NCBI GenBank assembly: GCA_017889545.1
Contig: JAGFZV010000005.1
Span: forward strand, 62,001 to 126,000
DNA length: 64,000 nt
Direction: 5' to 3'
DNA from: Bacillota bacterium
GTDB taxonomy: Bacteria; Bacillota; Negativicutes; CTSoil-072
The notes below the pieces were generated by a model. The model saw only the letters and a list, made by a program, of their open reading frames with translations, had not been told where the DNA came from and searched no databases. Numbering within the stretch: position 1 is the stretch's first letter; each line of letters begins with the position of its first letter. Shown here piece after piece: positions 43,266 through 52,563 of the stretch. The translations under genes were made by a program, and so were the position numbers.

Positions 43266-43302
43266 AATAAACCTCCATCAATAGTGCCGAATAGTGGTTG
43301 CA

Positions 43303-43821
43303 CTATTTATTAAATACGATTACACGTCCATCCTCACGGATGCCGACAAGTCGGCGGCCAGAGCAACTCCTGGTAGCATTGTTCAGCATGTTATCAATCA
43401 GTTCCTCTTGTAAGAATAACTCTTCGTCCAACATCGTTTCACCGGCATCAACAATTAATGAAGCTCGGAATTGTTCCTTCAACAGAGAGATTGTCAATGC
43501 AATTTCACCTTTTGTCAGAGTCCGTATATCACGAATAATATGGAGCATGGCAACATTTTCGTAAGTGCTTAAGTGAATGTCAACATTTTTGTCTGTTATT
43601 CCCTCAATGCAATGATAAACCGCGATACTGTCGAGCAGCATTTTACGCGCCTTTAAAAATTCTTCTTCTAATGGTATGCCGGATAGCATAAAAGTTTGTT
43701 TTAAAGTGTGAGTCTCCGGATCAAAGCTTATCGTAGTAATTTCCGGATATCGGATCAAAATAGAAATCAGCAAGTTAACTCCGTCAGCAACTTGTTCGTT
43801 ATCTTGAATAAATTTCGGCAT
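43303..43821 (-). CDS. Conserved-looking protein, unknown
   Basis: A 172-residue soluble protein beginning MPKFIQDNEQVADGVNLL. The middle has LSTYENVAMLHIIRDI and the end is a Glu-rich helix (MLDEELFLQEELIDNML) followed by a small GIREDGRVIVF strand. The start is ATG 43821 with GGTGA; 17 upstream residues are unlikely. It lies between nadC and ymdB on the same strand, with gaps of 37 and 85 bases. I recognise no family. Confidence 0.6.
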   Translation of the reverse strand: MPKFIQDNEQVADGVNLLISILIRYPEITTISFDPETHTLKQTFMLSGIPLEEEFLKARKMLLDSIAVYHCIEGITDKNVDIHLSTYENVAMLHIIRDIRTLTKGEIALTISLLKEQFRASLIVDAGETMLDEELFLQEELIDNMLNNATRSCSGRRLVGIREDGRVIVFNK

Positions 43822-43906
43822 ATCATTCACCATCCAATACATGTCTAATGTTATAGTGCGATTATACACCATATGAGGTGTAATTGAAAGGCTGCTGAGA
43901 GTCCTC

Positions 43907-44743
43907 TTAGCTTTCTTCCATTTTCATACTTATGTCAGCTGCTTTAACGGAATGGGTAAGTGCGCCGCTGGAAATAATATCAACGCCTGTCATTGCCAAT
44001 TCGTGGATCCGTTCTAGAGTTACATTTCCGGACACTTCGACTAATGCTTGATGATTAATCAGCTTTACAGCCTCTTGTATCATAGGTAAAGACATATTAT
44101 CAAGCATAATTACATCTGCTTTTGCTTCCAATGCGTTCTGAACTTGATTGAGGGTCTCGGTTTCCACTTCAATTTTAATAAAAGGCGATATCCTGCTGCG
44201 TACTTTTGTTACGGCCGGTAAAATGCCTCCGGCAGCTTTAATGTGATTATCTTTGATTAAAACCATTGCATCTAATCCATAACGATGATTCTTGCCTCCG
44301 CCAACGGTAACCGCATATTTTTCCAAAATACGAAGTCCGGGCGTTGTTTTGCGGGTATCGGCAATTACAGTTTTGTGTTTTCCACAGGCATCTACGTACC
44401 GACTGGTTTCGGTCGCTATGCCGCTTAATCGTTGTAAAAAATTCAAAGCAACTCTTTCACCAGTAAGCAAAGATCGGGTTGGTCCTTGAAGATGGGCGAA
44501 TTTTTGACCAGTTTTTACCCGGTCTCCATCGTTACATTGAAACACAATTTTAACATTCTCATCAAGTAATGAAAATACCCGTAAAAAAACTTCTTTACCA
44601 GCTACAGTCATATCTTGTTTTGCTAAAAGATAACCTTTTGATGTATGGTTTTCTGTGAAAATTGTCTCGCTTGTAATATCGCCCAGGCCGATATCTTCGA
44701 TCAAGGCTCGCTTTAATAAATCGTCAACCGAAAACTTATTCAT
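43907..44743 (-). CDS. nadC: Nicotinate-nucleotide pyrophosphorylase (carboxylating)
   Basis: Quinolinate phosphoribosyltransferase of 278 residues with EDIGLGDITSE, ADTRKTTPGLR, KNHRYGLDAMVLIKDNH and VEVETETLNQV. It makes nicotinate mononucleotide in NAD biosynthesis. nadA and nadB are not adjacent. Start ATG 44743 with GGAAGG ten bases upstream. A small upstream ORF ends at its start codon in an ATGA overlap. Confidence 0.94.
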   Translation of the reverse strand: MNKFSVDDLLKRALIEDIGLGDITSETIFTENHTSKGYLLAKQDMTVAGKEVFLRVFSLLDENVKIVFQCNDGDRVKTGQKFAHLQGPTRSLLTGERVALNFLQRLSGIATETSRYVDACGKHKTVIADTRKTTPGLRILEKYAVTVGGGKNHRYGLDAMVLIKDNHIKAAGGILPAVTKVRSRISPFIKIEVETETLNQVQNALEAKADVIMLDNMSLPMIQEAVKLINHQALVEVSGNVTLERIHELAMTGVDIISSGALTHSVKAADISMKMEES

Positions 44744-44919
44744 TCGATTATTGCCTTCCTTCCCCATTGCTGGTAAATATGTATTTTGAATTCCGCATCA
44801 TTTTTATCCGGGTAATCCAAACGGTAATTTTCGGTTATTACCTTATCGATTGCCCCTGGATATAGTGAAATGTGTTCCTCGGTATGAAACCATGAAAACT
44901 TGACTTTACGCCGGGGCAA
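44740..44919 (-). CDS. Candidate small protein gene coupled to nadC
   Basis: TTG 44919 to TGA 44740 gives 59 codons. The frame is open upstream for another 10 codons. The protein starts LPRRKVKFSWFHTEEHISLY and ends GRKAIIE; the stop shares ATGA with the nadC start and the nadC ribosome binding site GGAAGG lies inside it. No good ribosome binding site precedes the TTG. A perfect stem GTGGAG-TTTA-CTCCAC lies at 44945-44930. Could be chance, but the coding-like composition and coupling are suggestive. No family recognised. Confidence 0.35.
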   Translation of the reverse strand: MPRRKVKFSWFHTEEHISLYPGAIDKVITENYRLDYPDKNDAEFKIHIYQQWGRKAIIE

Positions 44920-44979
44920 AGCGATTCTGGTGGAGTAAACTCCACTATTTCATAGTAACACGAAAATAAGGAGACAGCA

Positions 44980-45014
44980 ACGCCCGCTTAAAACAAGATG
45001 TTTTAAGCGGGCGT
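44980..45014 (-). terminator. Terminator-like hairpin after rny
   Basis: ACGCCCGCTTAAAAC/GTTTTAAGCGGGCGT, a perfect 15-base stem with a five-base loop, 12 bases beyond the rny stop. The T tract afterwards is poor. Confidence 0.7.
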
Positions 45015-45026
45015 AATAGCCGAGAT

Positions 45027-46574
45027 CTATTTTGCATAATCAACAGCACGTGTTTCACGTATAACAGTAACTTTGATTTGCCCGGGATATTCCAGTTCAC
45101 TTTCAATTTTCTTAACAATATCTCTTGCTAATCGGATAGAAACAACGTCATCGATTTTATCCGGTTTGACCATAATGCGTATTTCGCGGCCAGCTTGGAT
45201 AGCAAAGGATTTATCTACGCCATCAAAAGATTCGGCAATTTCTTCCAGTTTGGTCAAGCGTCTCAAATAACTTTCCAGTGTCTCTCTGCGTGCACCCGGA
45301 CGAGCGGCTGATACAGCATCCGCGGCCGCTACTAAAACAGCCTGGACAGTTGTTGCTTCCTCGTCTCCATGATGAGCGGCAATTGCATTGATCACCTCAG
45401 AAGATTCACGGTATTTTCGGGCCAGATCAGCACCGATTGTAACGTGTGGTCCTTCTACTTCGTGGTCGACGGCTTTACCAAGATCATGTAAGAGACCGGC
45501 CCGTTTGGCAAGCATTACATCTACTCCTAGTTCTGCAGCCATGACACCTGCTAAGTGGGCTACCTCCACTGAATGTTTCAGTACGTTTTGCCCATAGCTG
45601 GTACGATATTTTAATCGTCCTAGTAATTTAATAATTTCAGGGTGGAGTCCGTGAACGCCTGTTTCGAAAGTGGCTTGTTCGCCGGCTTCCTTGATTTTTT
45701 GCTCAACTTCTTTTTGAGCTTTTTCAACCATTTCTTCAATCCTTGCCGGATGGATACGGCCATCGGAAATCAGTTTTTCTAATGCAATCCTGGCTATTTC
45801 CCGACGTACAGGATCAAATCCGGATAGAATAACCGCTTCAGGAGTATCATCAATAATAAGATCTATGCCGGTAAGGGTTTCTAATGTACGGATATTTCTG
45901 CCCTCGCGGCCAATAATACGCCCTTTCATTTCATCATTAGGTAAGGCGACAACAGAAACGGTTGTTTCTGCAACATGATCCGCAGCACAGCGCTGTATGG
46001 CCAGTGAAATGATTTCGCGAGCTTTCTTGTCCGCTTCTTCTTTTGCCTGTTGCTCCAACTCTTTAATCATAATTGCAGTTTCATGCTTAATTTCTTGTTC
46101 TACATTTGCCAACAGTACTTTTCGGGCTTCTTCAGAAGTTAAGCCTGACAAACGTTCTAGTTCCGCAAGCTGTTTTGCATACAAATCTTGAATCTTTTCT
46201 TGACTCTTATCTAATTCAGTTTCTTTTCTGCTGAGAGATTCTTCCTTTTTCTCAAGAGAATCGATTTTGCGGTCAAGATTTTCTTCTTTTTGCAGCAATC
46301 GTCGTTCTAAACGCTGTAGTTCATTGCGGCGTTCTTTTGTTTCACGTTCCAGTTCACCGCGAAAACGATGAATTTCTTCTTTTGCTTCCAGCAGCGCTTC
46401 TTTCTTTTTTGCTTCACCGCTGCGTTCGGCGTCCTCAAGTATTTTTTTAGCGGCATTTTCTGCTGTGGCAATCTTAGCTTCAGCAATATTTTTGCGAATC
46501 CAATAGCCTATCCCAGCTCCAATGCACGCTGCAATACCAGCACTTAAAATAATTTCTATAACGATCTTTTTCAC
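45027..46574 (-). CDS. rny: Ribonuclease Y
   Basis: 515-residue membrane-anchored endoribonuclease. Residues 4-23 form the membrane helix; a long charged coiled coil (about 30-190) follows. The KH domain has [15 protein letters not shown] and the HD domain has [10 protein letters not shown] and [13 protein letters not shown], with the catalytic HD pair. Start ATG with AAGGAGGTG. It initiates mRNA decay. Confidence 0.95.
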   Translation of the reverse strand: MKKIVIEIILSAGIAACIGAGIGYWIRKNIAEAKIATAENAAKKILEDAERSGEAKKKEALLEAKEEIHRFRGELERETKERRNELQRLERRLLQKEENLDRKIDSLEKKEESLSRKETELDKSQEKIQDLYAKQLAELERLSGLTSEEARKVLLANVEQEIKHETAIMIKELEQQAKEEADKKAREIISLAIQRCAADHVAETTVSVVALPNDEMKGRIIGREGRNIRTLETLTGIDLIIDDTPEAVILSGFDPVRREIARIALEKLISDGRIHPARIEEMVEKAQKEVEQKIKEAGEQATFETGVHGLHPEIIKLLGRLKYRTSYGQNVLKHSVEVAHLAGVMAAELGVDVMLAKRAGLLHDLGKAVDHEVEGPHVTIGADLARKYRESSEVINAIAAHHGDEEATTVQAVLVAAADAVSAARPGARRETLESYLRRLTKLEEIAESFDGVDKSFAIQAGREIRIMVKPDKIDDVVSIRLARDIVKKIESELEYPGQIKVTVIRETRAVDYAK

Positions 46575-46604
46575 CTCCTTTTTTAGTCATATTCAGGTAA
46601 GGGT

Positions 46605-46634
46605 AAAGCCGAGCGTTAACTCGGCTTTAAAAAA
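46605..46634. terminator. Hairpin between recX and rny
   Basis: AAAGCCGAG-CGTTAA-CTCGGCTTT followed by AAAAAA; the T tract is stronger for a + transcript, but the unit it serves is the - strand recA-recX. Confidence 0.6.
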
Positions 46635-46754
46635 TCCAGTCACTGAATGCTCCCTTCAGCAGTCAGCATTTTTTACCAAGGTTACATTGAAAGACACCAT
46701 ATAATTACATGATTCGCCATATTTATTGTAAATGTTTTTTAATCGAGTGTCAAG

Positions 46755-47237
46755 CTACCCGTTTTCGCGGTCATTTTTTAGACTGTTAAGAACCTGACTG
46801 ATTAACGTACCGGAAAAGCCTTTATTGGCCAAAAAGCGGTAGATTCTTGGCTTGTCCGAACCGTTGAAGACGGAAAATTTCTTTCGTGTGATTGCGATCG
46901 CTGAGTATAATTCTGTTGCTCGGTCAAAATTTTGCATCGTTTTCTGAATAATTGGCTCAGGGATACCACGTTGACGCATTTTAAATACGATCTTGTTTTC
47001 TCCATATTTTCCATCTTGAATCATCTTTTGAGATATTAAATTTGCAAGGGCTGTATCATTAAGGTATTTTCGTTCTTTTAGATAGGAAATTACTTCGCAA
47101 ATGATTTCACTCGGAAAGTCTTGTCTGCGTAATTTTGTCTCTATCTCTTGTTCACTGAGTGCACGGCAGGCTAAAGATCGAACAGCGGCCTCAATCGCTG
47201 TCTGTTTATCAGTTACCGGTTTCTTCCGCTGTATCAT
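46755..47237 (-). CDS. recX: Regulatory protein RecX
   Basis: 160-residue helical protein with three RecX repeats ([22 protein letters not shown], and [19 protein letters not shown], given here in parts). It modulates RecA filaments. Start ATG 47237 with AAGGA, 29 bases inside the end of recA, so the two genes overlap. A longer frame to 47303 is wholly inside recA and rejected. Confidence 0.85.
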   Translation of the reverse strand: MIQRKKPVTDKQTAIEAAVRSLACRALSEQEIETKLRRQDFPSEIICEVISYLKERKYLNDTALANLISQKMIQDGKYGENKIVFKMRQRGIPEPIIQKTMQNFDRATELYSAIAITRKKFSVFNGSDKPRIYRFLANKGFSGTLISQVLNSLKNDRENG

Positions 47238-48246
47238 CGATAGGTCCTTCCAGCTTAGTTGTACCGGATAATACGGTTTCGCGAATTTTCGCTTCAATTT
47301 CATTGGCTATCGCAGGGTTTTGTCTGAAAAAATCTTTTACGTTTTCGCGGCCTTGTCCTAGACGGTTATCGCCATATGAATACCATGCTCCGCTTTTGGC
47401 AATGATATTCAGATCAGAGCCGATATCAACAATACAGCCTTCGCGCGAAATCCCCAGACCATACATGATATCGAACTCACCCTGTTTGAATGGCGGTGCA
47501 ATTTTATTTTTAACGACTTTAATTTTTGTGCGATTTCCAATTGTGTCGTTGCCTTGCTTGATCGCTTCTGTTCTGCGAACCTCCAAGCGGATTGAGGAAT
47601 AAAACTTTAAAGCTCGTCCTCCGGTTGTAGTTTCAGGGTTCCCAAACATGACGCCGATTTTTTCCCGTATTTGATTGATAAAAATGGTAGTCGTTTTCGA
47701 TTTGCTGATAATTCCAGTCAGTTTTCGCAAGGCCTGCGACATGAGACGGGCATGCAAGCCAACGTGTGAATCTCCCATTTCGCCTTCAATTTCAGCCTTT
47801 GGGACCAATGCCGCTACTGAATCGATAACAATTACGTCAATTGCCCCGCTGCGAACCAATGCTTCTGCAATGTCTAATGCTTGTTCGCCGTTATCAGGCT
47901 GTGAAATTAACAAATTTTCTATATCAACACCGAGCCGCTTGGCATATTGAGGATCAAGAGCATGTTCCGCGTCAATAAACGCAGCGATTCCCCCCGCTTT
48001 TTGGGCTTCGGCGATGACATGCAATGCAACAGTTGTCTTACCTGATGATTCAGGACCATATATTTCAATTACCCGTCCCCTAGGCATCCCCCCTACTCCC
48101 AGAGCAATATCAAGCGGCAGTGCGCCGGTTGGAATCACATCAATATTCAGCCTGGCAGCAGCTTCGCCTAATTTCATAATTGAGCCTTTGCCAAAATCTT
48201 TTTCAATTTGCCGCATAGCATTTTCGAGCGCTTTAACCTTATCCAT
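47209..48246 (-). CDS. recA: Recombinase RecA
   Basis: 345-residue RecA. Walker A is GPESSGKTT, Walker [12 protein letters not shown], and the loop/DNA-binding parts ([19 protein letters not shown] and GGRALKFY) are conserved. ATG 48246 with AGGGAG; GTG 48258 is within range but lacks room for a ribosome binding site. Expressed from a LexA-controlled promoter and overlapping recX. Confidence 0.96.
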   Translation of the reverse strand: MDKVKALENAMRQIEKDFGKGSIMKLGEAAARLNIDVIPTGALPLDIALGVGGMPRGRVIEIYGPESSGKTTVALHVIAEAQKAGGIAAFIDAEHALDPQYAKRLGVDIENLLISQPDNGEQALDIAEALVRSGAIDVIVIDSVAALVPKAEIEGEMGDSHVGLHARLMSQALRKLTGIISKSKTTTIFINQIREKIGVMFGNPETTTGGRALKFYSSIRLEVRRTEAIKQGNDTIGNRTKIKVVKNKIAPPFKQGEFDIMYGLGISREGCIVDIGSDLNIIAKSGAWYSYGDNRLGQGRENVKDFFRQNPAIANEIEAKIRETVLSGTTKLEGPIDDTAEETGN

Positions 48247-48279
48247 CGTATTATCCACTCCCTTATCGCTTCTATGTCA

Positions 48280-48308
48280 ATTATACAAACGTTTGTTCGA
48301 AATGTCAA
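48280..48308 (-). promoter_or_regulatory. recA promoter (sigma-A consensus)
   Basis: On the - strand TTGACA (48308-48303), 17-base spacer, TATAAT (48285-48280): both hexamers perfect. The LexA box fills the spacer. Confidence 0.85.
48286..48299 (-). promoter_or_regulatory. LexA (SOS) box
   Basis: On the - strand CGAACAAACGTTTG, matching the Bacillus/Clostridium LexA consensus CGAACRNRYGTTYG. It lies between the -35 and -10 boxes of recA, so LexA would block RNA polymerase. Confidence 0.8.
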
Positions 48309-48336
48309 TGGCGTGAAACGTTGCAAGTATTTGCGA

Positions 48337-49926
48337 TTAGCGGGCCTTGGCAGGTTCAACGTTAATCTTATAGCCTTTAATACTGTTTTTGTGCATAACG
48401 GCCACAACACGTTCAGCTACGCTTTCGGAAACTTCTACAAAGGAAAACTTTTCATATATATTGATTATGCCGATCATATTGCCGGCAATATCGGCTTCGC
48501 TGGCGATTGTTCGAATGATGTCCTCGGGACGGATTTTCTGGGCTTTGCCTATGTTAATAAACAAGCGAACCATGCCAGGAGCGCCACCGGTATTCGAAAA
48601 TGTTGTTTTTTCCTGGACAGCAGAACTTGGCTTAACACCCTCTTGAAAGAGTTTCAAAGCAGCGGCGGCAATATCCAGCGCGTCATATTGTTCGGCAAGG
48701 TCAACTACAATTTTTTGATAATCCGCGTACTTGCCTTGTTCAATAATATGAATTAGGTTGTTTTTGATCATTTCCCGCCGGCGGTCAAATATTTCAGTTG
48801 AAGAGGGTAACTGACGGCGAAGAATGCGCGTTTTGGCCATTCGTTCGATTAGTTTCAATTGACGGTACTCACGCGGGTTGATGAAAGTAATGGCGACACC
48901 CTTATGACCGGCACGACCGGTACGGCCGATACGATGGACATATGCTTCAGGATCCTGGGGTATATCATAGTTGATAACGTGGGTGACTTGTTCAATATCA
49001 AGCCCCCGGGCAGCGACGTCTGTGGCAATCAGTATTTCGAGTTTCCCTTCCCGAAATTTTTTCATGACACGGTCGCGTTGCATTTGGCTAAGGTCGCCAT
49101 GCAAGCCATCAGCCATATATCCGCGTGCCTGAAGAGAAGATACCAATTCATCGACGCCTTTTTTGGTCCGGCAGAAAATAATCAGACGTCCCGTAGTTTC
49201 GGCATCCAAAATCCGGCACAATCCATCCAGTTTATCTGTGGTTTCATAATAAAATTGATCAGTAAGGGGAACTGTAAGCTGTTCTTTACTAATGCTTACA
49301 TTAATTGGATTTTTCATATACCGCCCTGCCAGCATTGCAATTGGCGCAGGCATTGTGGCAGAAAATAACAGGGTCTGACGGTCGTCGCTGACAATGTGTT
49401 TCAAAATGGATTCTATATCTTCAATAAACCCCATATCCAACATTTCATCAGCTTCATCAAGCACCAGCATTTTTACCGACTGAAGTTTGATCGTTCCACG
49501 GCGGATATGATCTAAAAGACGGCCTGGCGTACCTATGACTACTTGTACTCCAAAATGCATCGCTTTAATTTGCCTGTCGATGGATTGTCCGCCATAAACA
49601 GCCAACGTTTTGACTCTTTTAAATTTACCTATTTTCGCCAATTCCTCCGCTACCTGAATGGCTAATTCCCTGGTGGGTGTGATCACCAAAGCCTGAATAT
49701 GCCGGGTATCGACAATTTTTTCTATGATCGGTATCCCAAAAGCGGCAGTTTTGCCTGTTCCGGTTTGGGCTTGGCCAATAACGTCATGACCTTCCATTAG
49801 AATAGGGATTGTTTGGCTTTGAATAGGTGACGGTTCTTCAAAACCCATTTCCGTGATGGCAGTATGCACTTTTTTACTGAGTGGTATGCTGCCAAAAAGT
49901 ACGGTCTCGGTACTACTGCTTTTCAC
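48337..49926 (-). CDS. DEAD-box RNA helicase with DbpA-type RNA-binding domain
   Basis: 529-residue helicase: Q motif GFEEPSPIQSQTIP, Walker A AQTGTGKT, DEAD, SAT, and HRIGRTGRAG in the second RecA-like domain. The C-terminus (MVRLFINIGKAQKIRPEDI, then IGIINIYEKFSFVEV) is a DbpA-like RNA-binding domain, so the role is in ribosome assembly or cold adaptation. GTG start 49926 with AAGGAGG; overlaps cinA by 14 bases. Confidence 0.92.
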   Translation of the reverse strand: MKSSSTETVLFGSIPLSKKVHTAITEMGFEEPSPIQSQTIPILMEGHDVIGQAQTGTGKTAAFGIPIIEKIVDTRHIQALVITPTRELAIQVAEELAKIGKFKRVKTLAVYGGQSIDRQIKAMHFGVQVVIGTPGRLLDHIRRGTIKLQSVKMLVLDEADEMLDMGFIEDIESILKHIVSDDRQTLLFSATMPAPIAMLAGRYMKNPINVSISKEQLTVPLTDQFYYETTDKLDGLCRILDAETTGRLIIFCRTKKGVDELVSSLQARGYMADGLHGDLSQMQRDRVMKKFREGKLEILIATDVAARGLDIEQVTHVINYDIPQDPEAYVHRIGRTGRAGHKGVAITFINPREYRQLKLIERMAKTRILRRQLPSSTEIFDRRREMIKNNLIHIIEQGKYADYQKIVVDLAEQYDALDIAAAALKLFQEGVKPSSAVQEKTTFSNTGGAPGMVRLFINIGKAQKIRPEDIIRTIASEADIAGNMIGIINIYEKFSFVEVSESVAERVVAVMHKNSIKGYKINVEPAKAR

Positions 49927-51181
49927 AATGCAAACCTCCTTCCAAAGATAGGATATAACATCGCAATTGATTCAATGCTGCCTGTGCAGAAAGGTGTTTG
50001 ATGCGGGTTCTTTCACCGGCAAAATGATATTCGATGCAGTTATTGCCCAATGGGCCGGCAACAGCGACATAAACCAAGCCTACCGGTTTGGTGGCTGTTT
50101 CACCGCCTGGGCCTGCAATCCCAGTTATGCCGATCCCTAAATCAGTGCCGAAATTGTTTCGAATGCCATTTGCCATCTCGATGGCCGTTTCTTGACTTAC
50201 AGCGCCATATATACGCAAAGTCTCTTTCGAAACATTCAACGCATCTGTTTTGACGTCATTGCTGTAGCAGATGATCGAACCTTTTAAATAGACAGAGCTA
50301 TTAGGAATATCAGTAATGCGGCTAGTCACTAATCCGCCGGTGCAAGATTCGGCCAAAGATATTGATAGATGATTATTGGTCAATAGTTTTCCGATGATCA
50401 GTTCCATGGTATCATTATCAGTGCCGTATACATATTTACCGATACGGGAACACAGTTTTTCTTCCATGTCATTGATTAAAATTTGAGCCGTTTCAATTTG
50501 TTTGGCATTGGCAGTTATTCGGATGATAATTTCACCGTTTCTGGCCAATAAGGCCAAAGTGGGGTTTTTTTGCGCCAAAATATAATCATTTATCTCTTCT
50601 TCCAATGCTGATTCAGTGATGCCATAGGTACGGAGAATTTTTGATGTGATAACTCCTTGGGTTCCGAAACGTTGCTGCAGGTAGGGAACTACGCTTTTTT
50701 CAAACATCCTCTGCATTTCATGCGGTGGCCCGGGCAGGTTGATAAAGGTTGCAGACGCTGTTTCAAGAACAACTCCAGGCGCTGTTCCCCGTTCATTGGG
50801 CAGCGTGAGCGCCCCTTCGGGTATCATAGCTTGCCGAAGATTATTCGAGGTCATCGTTCGGCGCATTTTAGCAAACCGGTTACGGATATGTTCCTCGCTT
50901 GCTTTATGAAGCAGCAATTTTCTATTCGTGATCTCAGCAGTAATTTCTTTTGTAATATCTCCTTGCGTAGGACCTAGTCCCCCGGTAGTAATTACAATAT
51001 CAGCTCGTGACCGGGCAGTTTCAAGAACTTGTGCCAGGCGGTCACGATTATCTCCGACCGTAGTTTGAAGCAATACATTGAAGCCAAGTTCGTTCAGCCG
51101 TTTCGCCAGATAGGGTGCGTTTGTATTGATAATTTCTCCTAATAACAACTCTGTTCCGGTGCTTACCAATTCAATGATCAT
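49913..51181 (-). CDS. cinA: CinA/MocF-like nicotinamide-nucleotide amidase
   Basis: 422-residue two-domain protein: N-terminal molybdopterin-binding/COG1058 domain (MIIELVSTGTELLLGEI, TTGGLGPTQGD) and C-terminal NMN deamidase domain (AESCTGGLVTSRITD, GITGIAGPGG). It acts in pyridine nucleotide recycling and competence. Start ATG 51181, with GGGGGAG, is chosen over a 23-residue longer frame. It lies after rimO. Confidence 0.92.
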   Translation of the reverse strand: MIIELVSTGTELLLGEIINTNAPYLAKRLNELGFNVLLQTTVGDNRDRLAQVLETARSRADIVITTGGLGPTQGDITKEITAEITNRKLLLHKASEEHIRNRFAKMRRTMTSNNLRQAMIPEGALTLPNERGTAPGVVLETASATFINLPGPPHEMQRMFEKSVVPYLQQRFGTQGVITSKILRTYGITESALEEEINDYILAQKNPTLALLARNGEIIIRITANAKQIETAQILINDMEEKLCSRIGKYVYGTDNDTMELIIGKLLTNNHLSISLAESCTGGLVTSRITDIPNSSVYLKGSIICYSNDVKTDALNVSKETLRIYGAVSQETAIEMANGIRNNFGTDLGIGITGIAGPGGETATKPVGLVYVAVAGPLGNNCIEYHFAGERTRIKHLSAQAALNQLRCYILSLEGGLHCEKQ

Positions 51182-51215
51182 CTTTCTCCCCCGTTTCCAG
51201 ACTGGAGCTTTTGAA

Positions 51216-52553
51216 TTATTCTTGAGGCAAAGTCTCAGCCAATAAATCATAGGTAAACCCTTGTACTATTTTTGCATGAACGATTTGACCGCGTTGAAGC
51301 CCACCCGCGTTTTCAATATAAATACGTCCGTCAACATCAGGCGCTTCACGACAGGAACGACCGTACGCAATATCAGGATTTTCCTGGGTAAATCCTTCAA
51401 TAAGAACATCTGTCAGCTGTCCTTCCAGGTTCAAATTTAGTTCTTCAGAAATTTTACATTGCAAAGACATCAGTGCATGATAACGTTCTTGTTTGATTTC
51501 TTCAGGTATTTGTTTCGATAAAGCTGCAGCCGGGGTATCTTCTTCTTGTGAGTAAATAAAAACTCCCATTCGTTCAAAACGTTGTTTTTCAACAAATTGG
51601 TAGAGATTGTTAAATTGTTCTTCTGTTTCTCCGGGAAAACCGACAATCATTGAGGTGCGAATGACTACGCCCGGAATTTGCTTGCGTAGTTTTGCAAGTA
51701 AAATTTCAATTTCTTCCCGGGTATCCTGTCTGTTCATCGCTTTGAGAATTTCATTATCAGCATGTTGTAAAGGCAAATCGATGTATTTACAAATTTTAGC
51801 TTCTTTGGCGATTAGCTGAATCAATTCGTCGGAAAAATATTTCGGATAGCAATACAATAACCGCAGCCAACGTATTCCATCTACTTTCACCAGTTCCTGT
51901 AGTAATTCTGTTAATCGCGGTTTACCATATAAATCTCTGCCATAACTGGTTGTATCCTGAGCAATAAGATTAATTTCCTGAACACCGCGAGCAGCAAGAG
52001 CGCTTGCTTCGCGAACTACGGAGGGAATAGTACGGCTGCGGAAAGAACCTCTAACGCTGGGGATCACACAGTAGGAACAGCAATTATCACAGCCTTCAGC
52101 AATTTTGATATAGGCGCTGTATTCAGGCGTGGTCGTTATGCGGGGGGTAGAATCATCATAAATGGTTTCTGCTTTGCCGACTAATAGAAGACGATGGCCC
52201 TGAATTGTAGCATCAACTGCTTCCATAATTCGATGCCATGCGCCGGTACCTACTATTGCGTCGACTTCGGGAAGTTCGTCCAGGAGTTCTTGTTGATATC
52301 GCTGTCCCAGACATCCGGCAACAATAAGCGAACGGCAAAGACCATTTTTTTTATATTCAGCCATTTGAAGAATAGTGGATATTGATTCTTCCTTTGCCGC
52401 ATCAATAAATGTGCAGGTATTAATAATTAAGATATCGGCATCCTGAGGATCGTCAGTGATGAAAAGGTTATGCTGAGTTAATATGCCAAGCATTACTTCC
52501 GTATCCACTAAATTTTTTGCACAGCCGAGGCTGATAAAACCAACTTTATACAT
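51216..52553 (-). CDS. rimO: Ribosomal protein uS12 methylthiotransferase
   Basis: 445-residue radical SAM methylthiotransferase: N-terminal SLGCAKNLVDTEVM, cluster motif CDNCCSYC, GIRWLRLLYCYP, and a C-terminal TRAM domain. It adds a methylthio group to an aspartate of S12. Start ATG 52553 with AGGAGGAG. Ten bases after the solute-binding protein stop. Confidence 0.93.
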   Translation of the reverse strand: MYKVGFISLGCAKNLVDTEVMLGILTQHNLFITDDPQDADILIINTCTFIDAAKEESISTILQMAEYKKNGLCRSLIVAGCLGQRYQQELLDELPEVDAIVGTGAWHRIMEAVDATIQGHRLLLVGKAETIYDDSTPRITTTPEYSAYIKIAEGCDNCCSYCVIPSVRGSFRSRTIPSVVREASALAARGVQEINLIAQDTTSYGRDLYGKPRLTELLQELVKVDGIRWLRLLYCYPKYFSDELIQLIAKEAKICKYIDLPLQHADNEILKAMNRQDTREEIEILLAKLRKQIPGVVIRTSMIVGFPGETEEQFNNLYQFVEKQRFERMGVFIYSQEEDTPAAALSKQIPEEIKQERYHALMSLQCKISEELNLNLEGQLTDVLIEGFTQENPDIAYGRSCREAPDVDGRIYIENAGGLQRGQIVHAKIVQGFTYDLLAETLPQE

Positions 52554-52563
52554 TAAGCTCCTC

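Noticed and set aside
44744-45026. Possible NAD-type riboswitch before nadC
   Set aside because: No match to known NAD riboswitch cores; the stem seen is short and a small open frame explains part of the region.
48208-48756. 182-codon frame antisense to the DEAD-box gene end
   Set aside because: Crosses the recA promoter and LexA box and lies opposite a conserved helicase domain.
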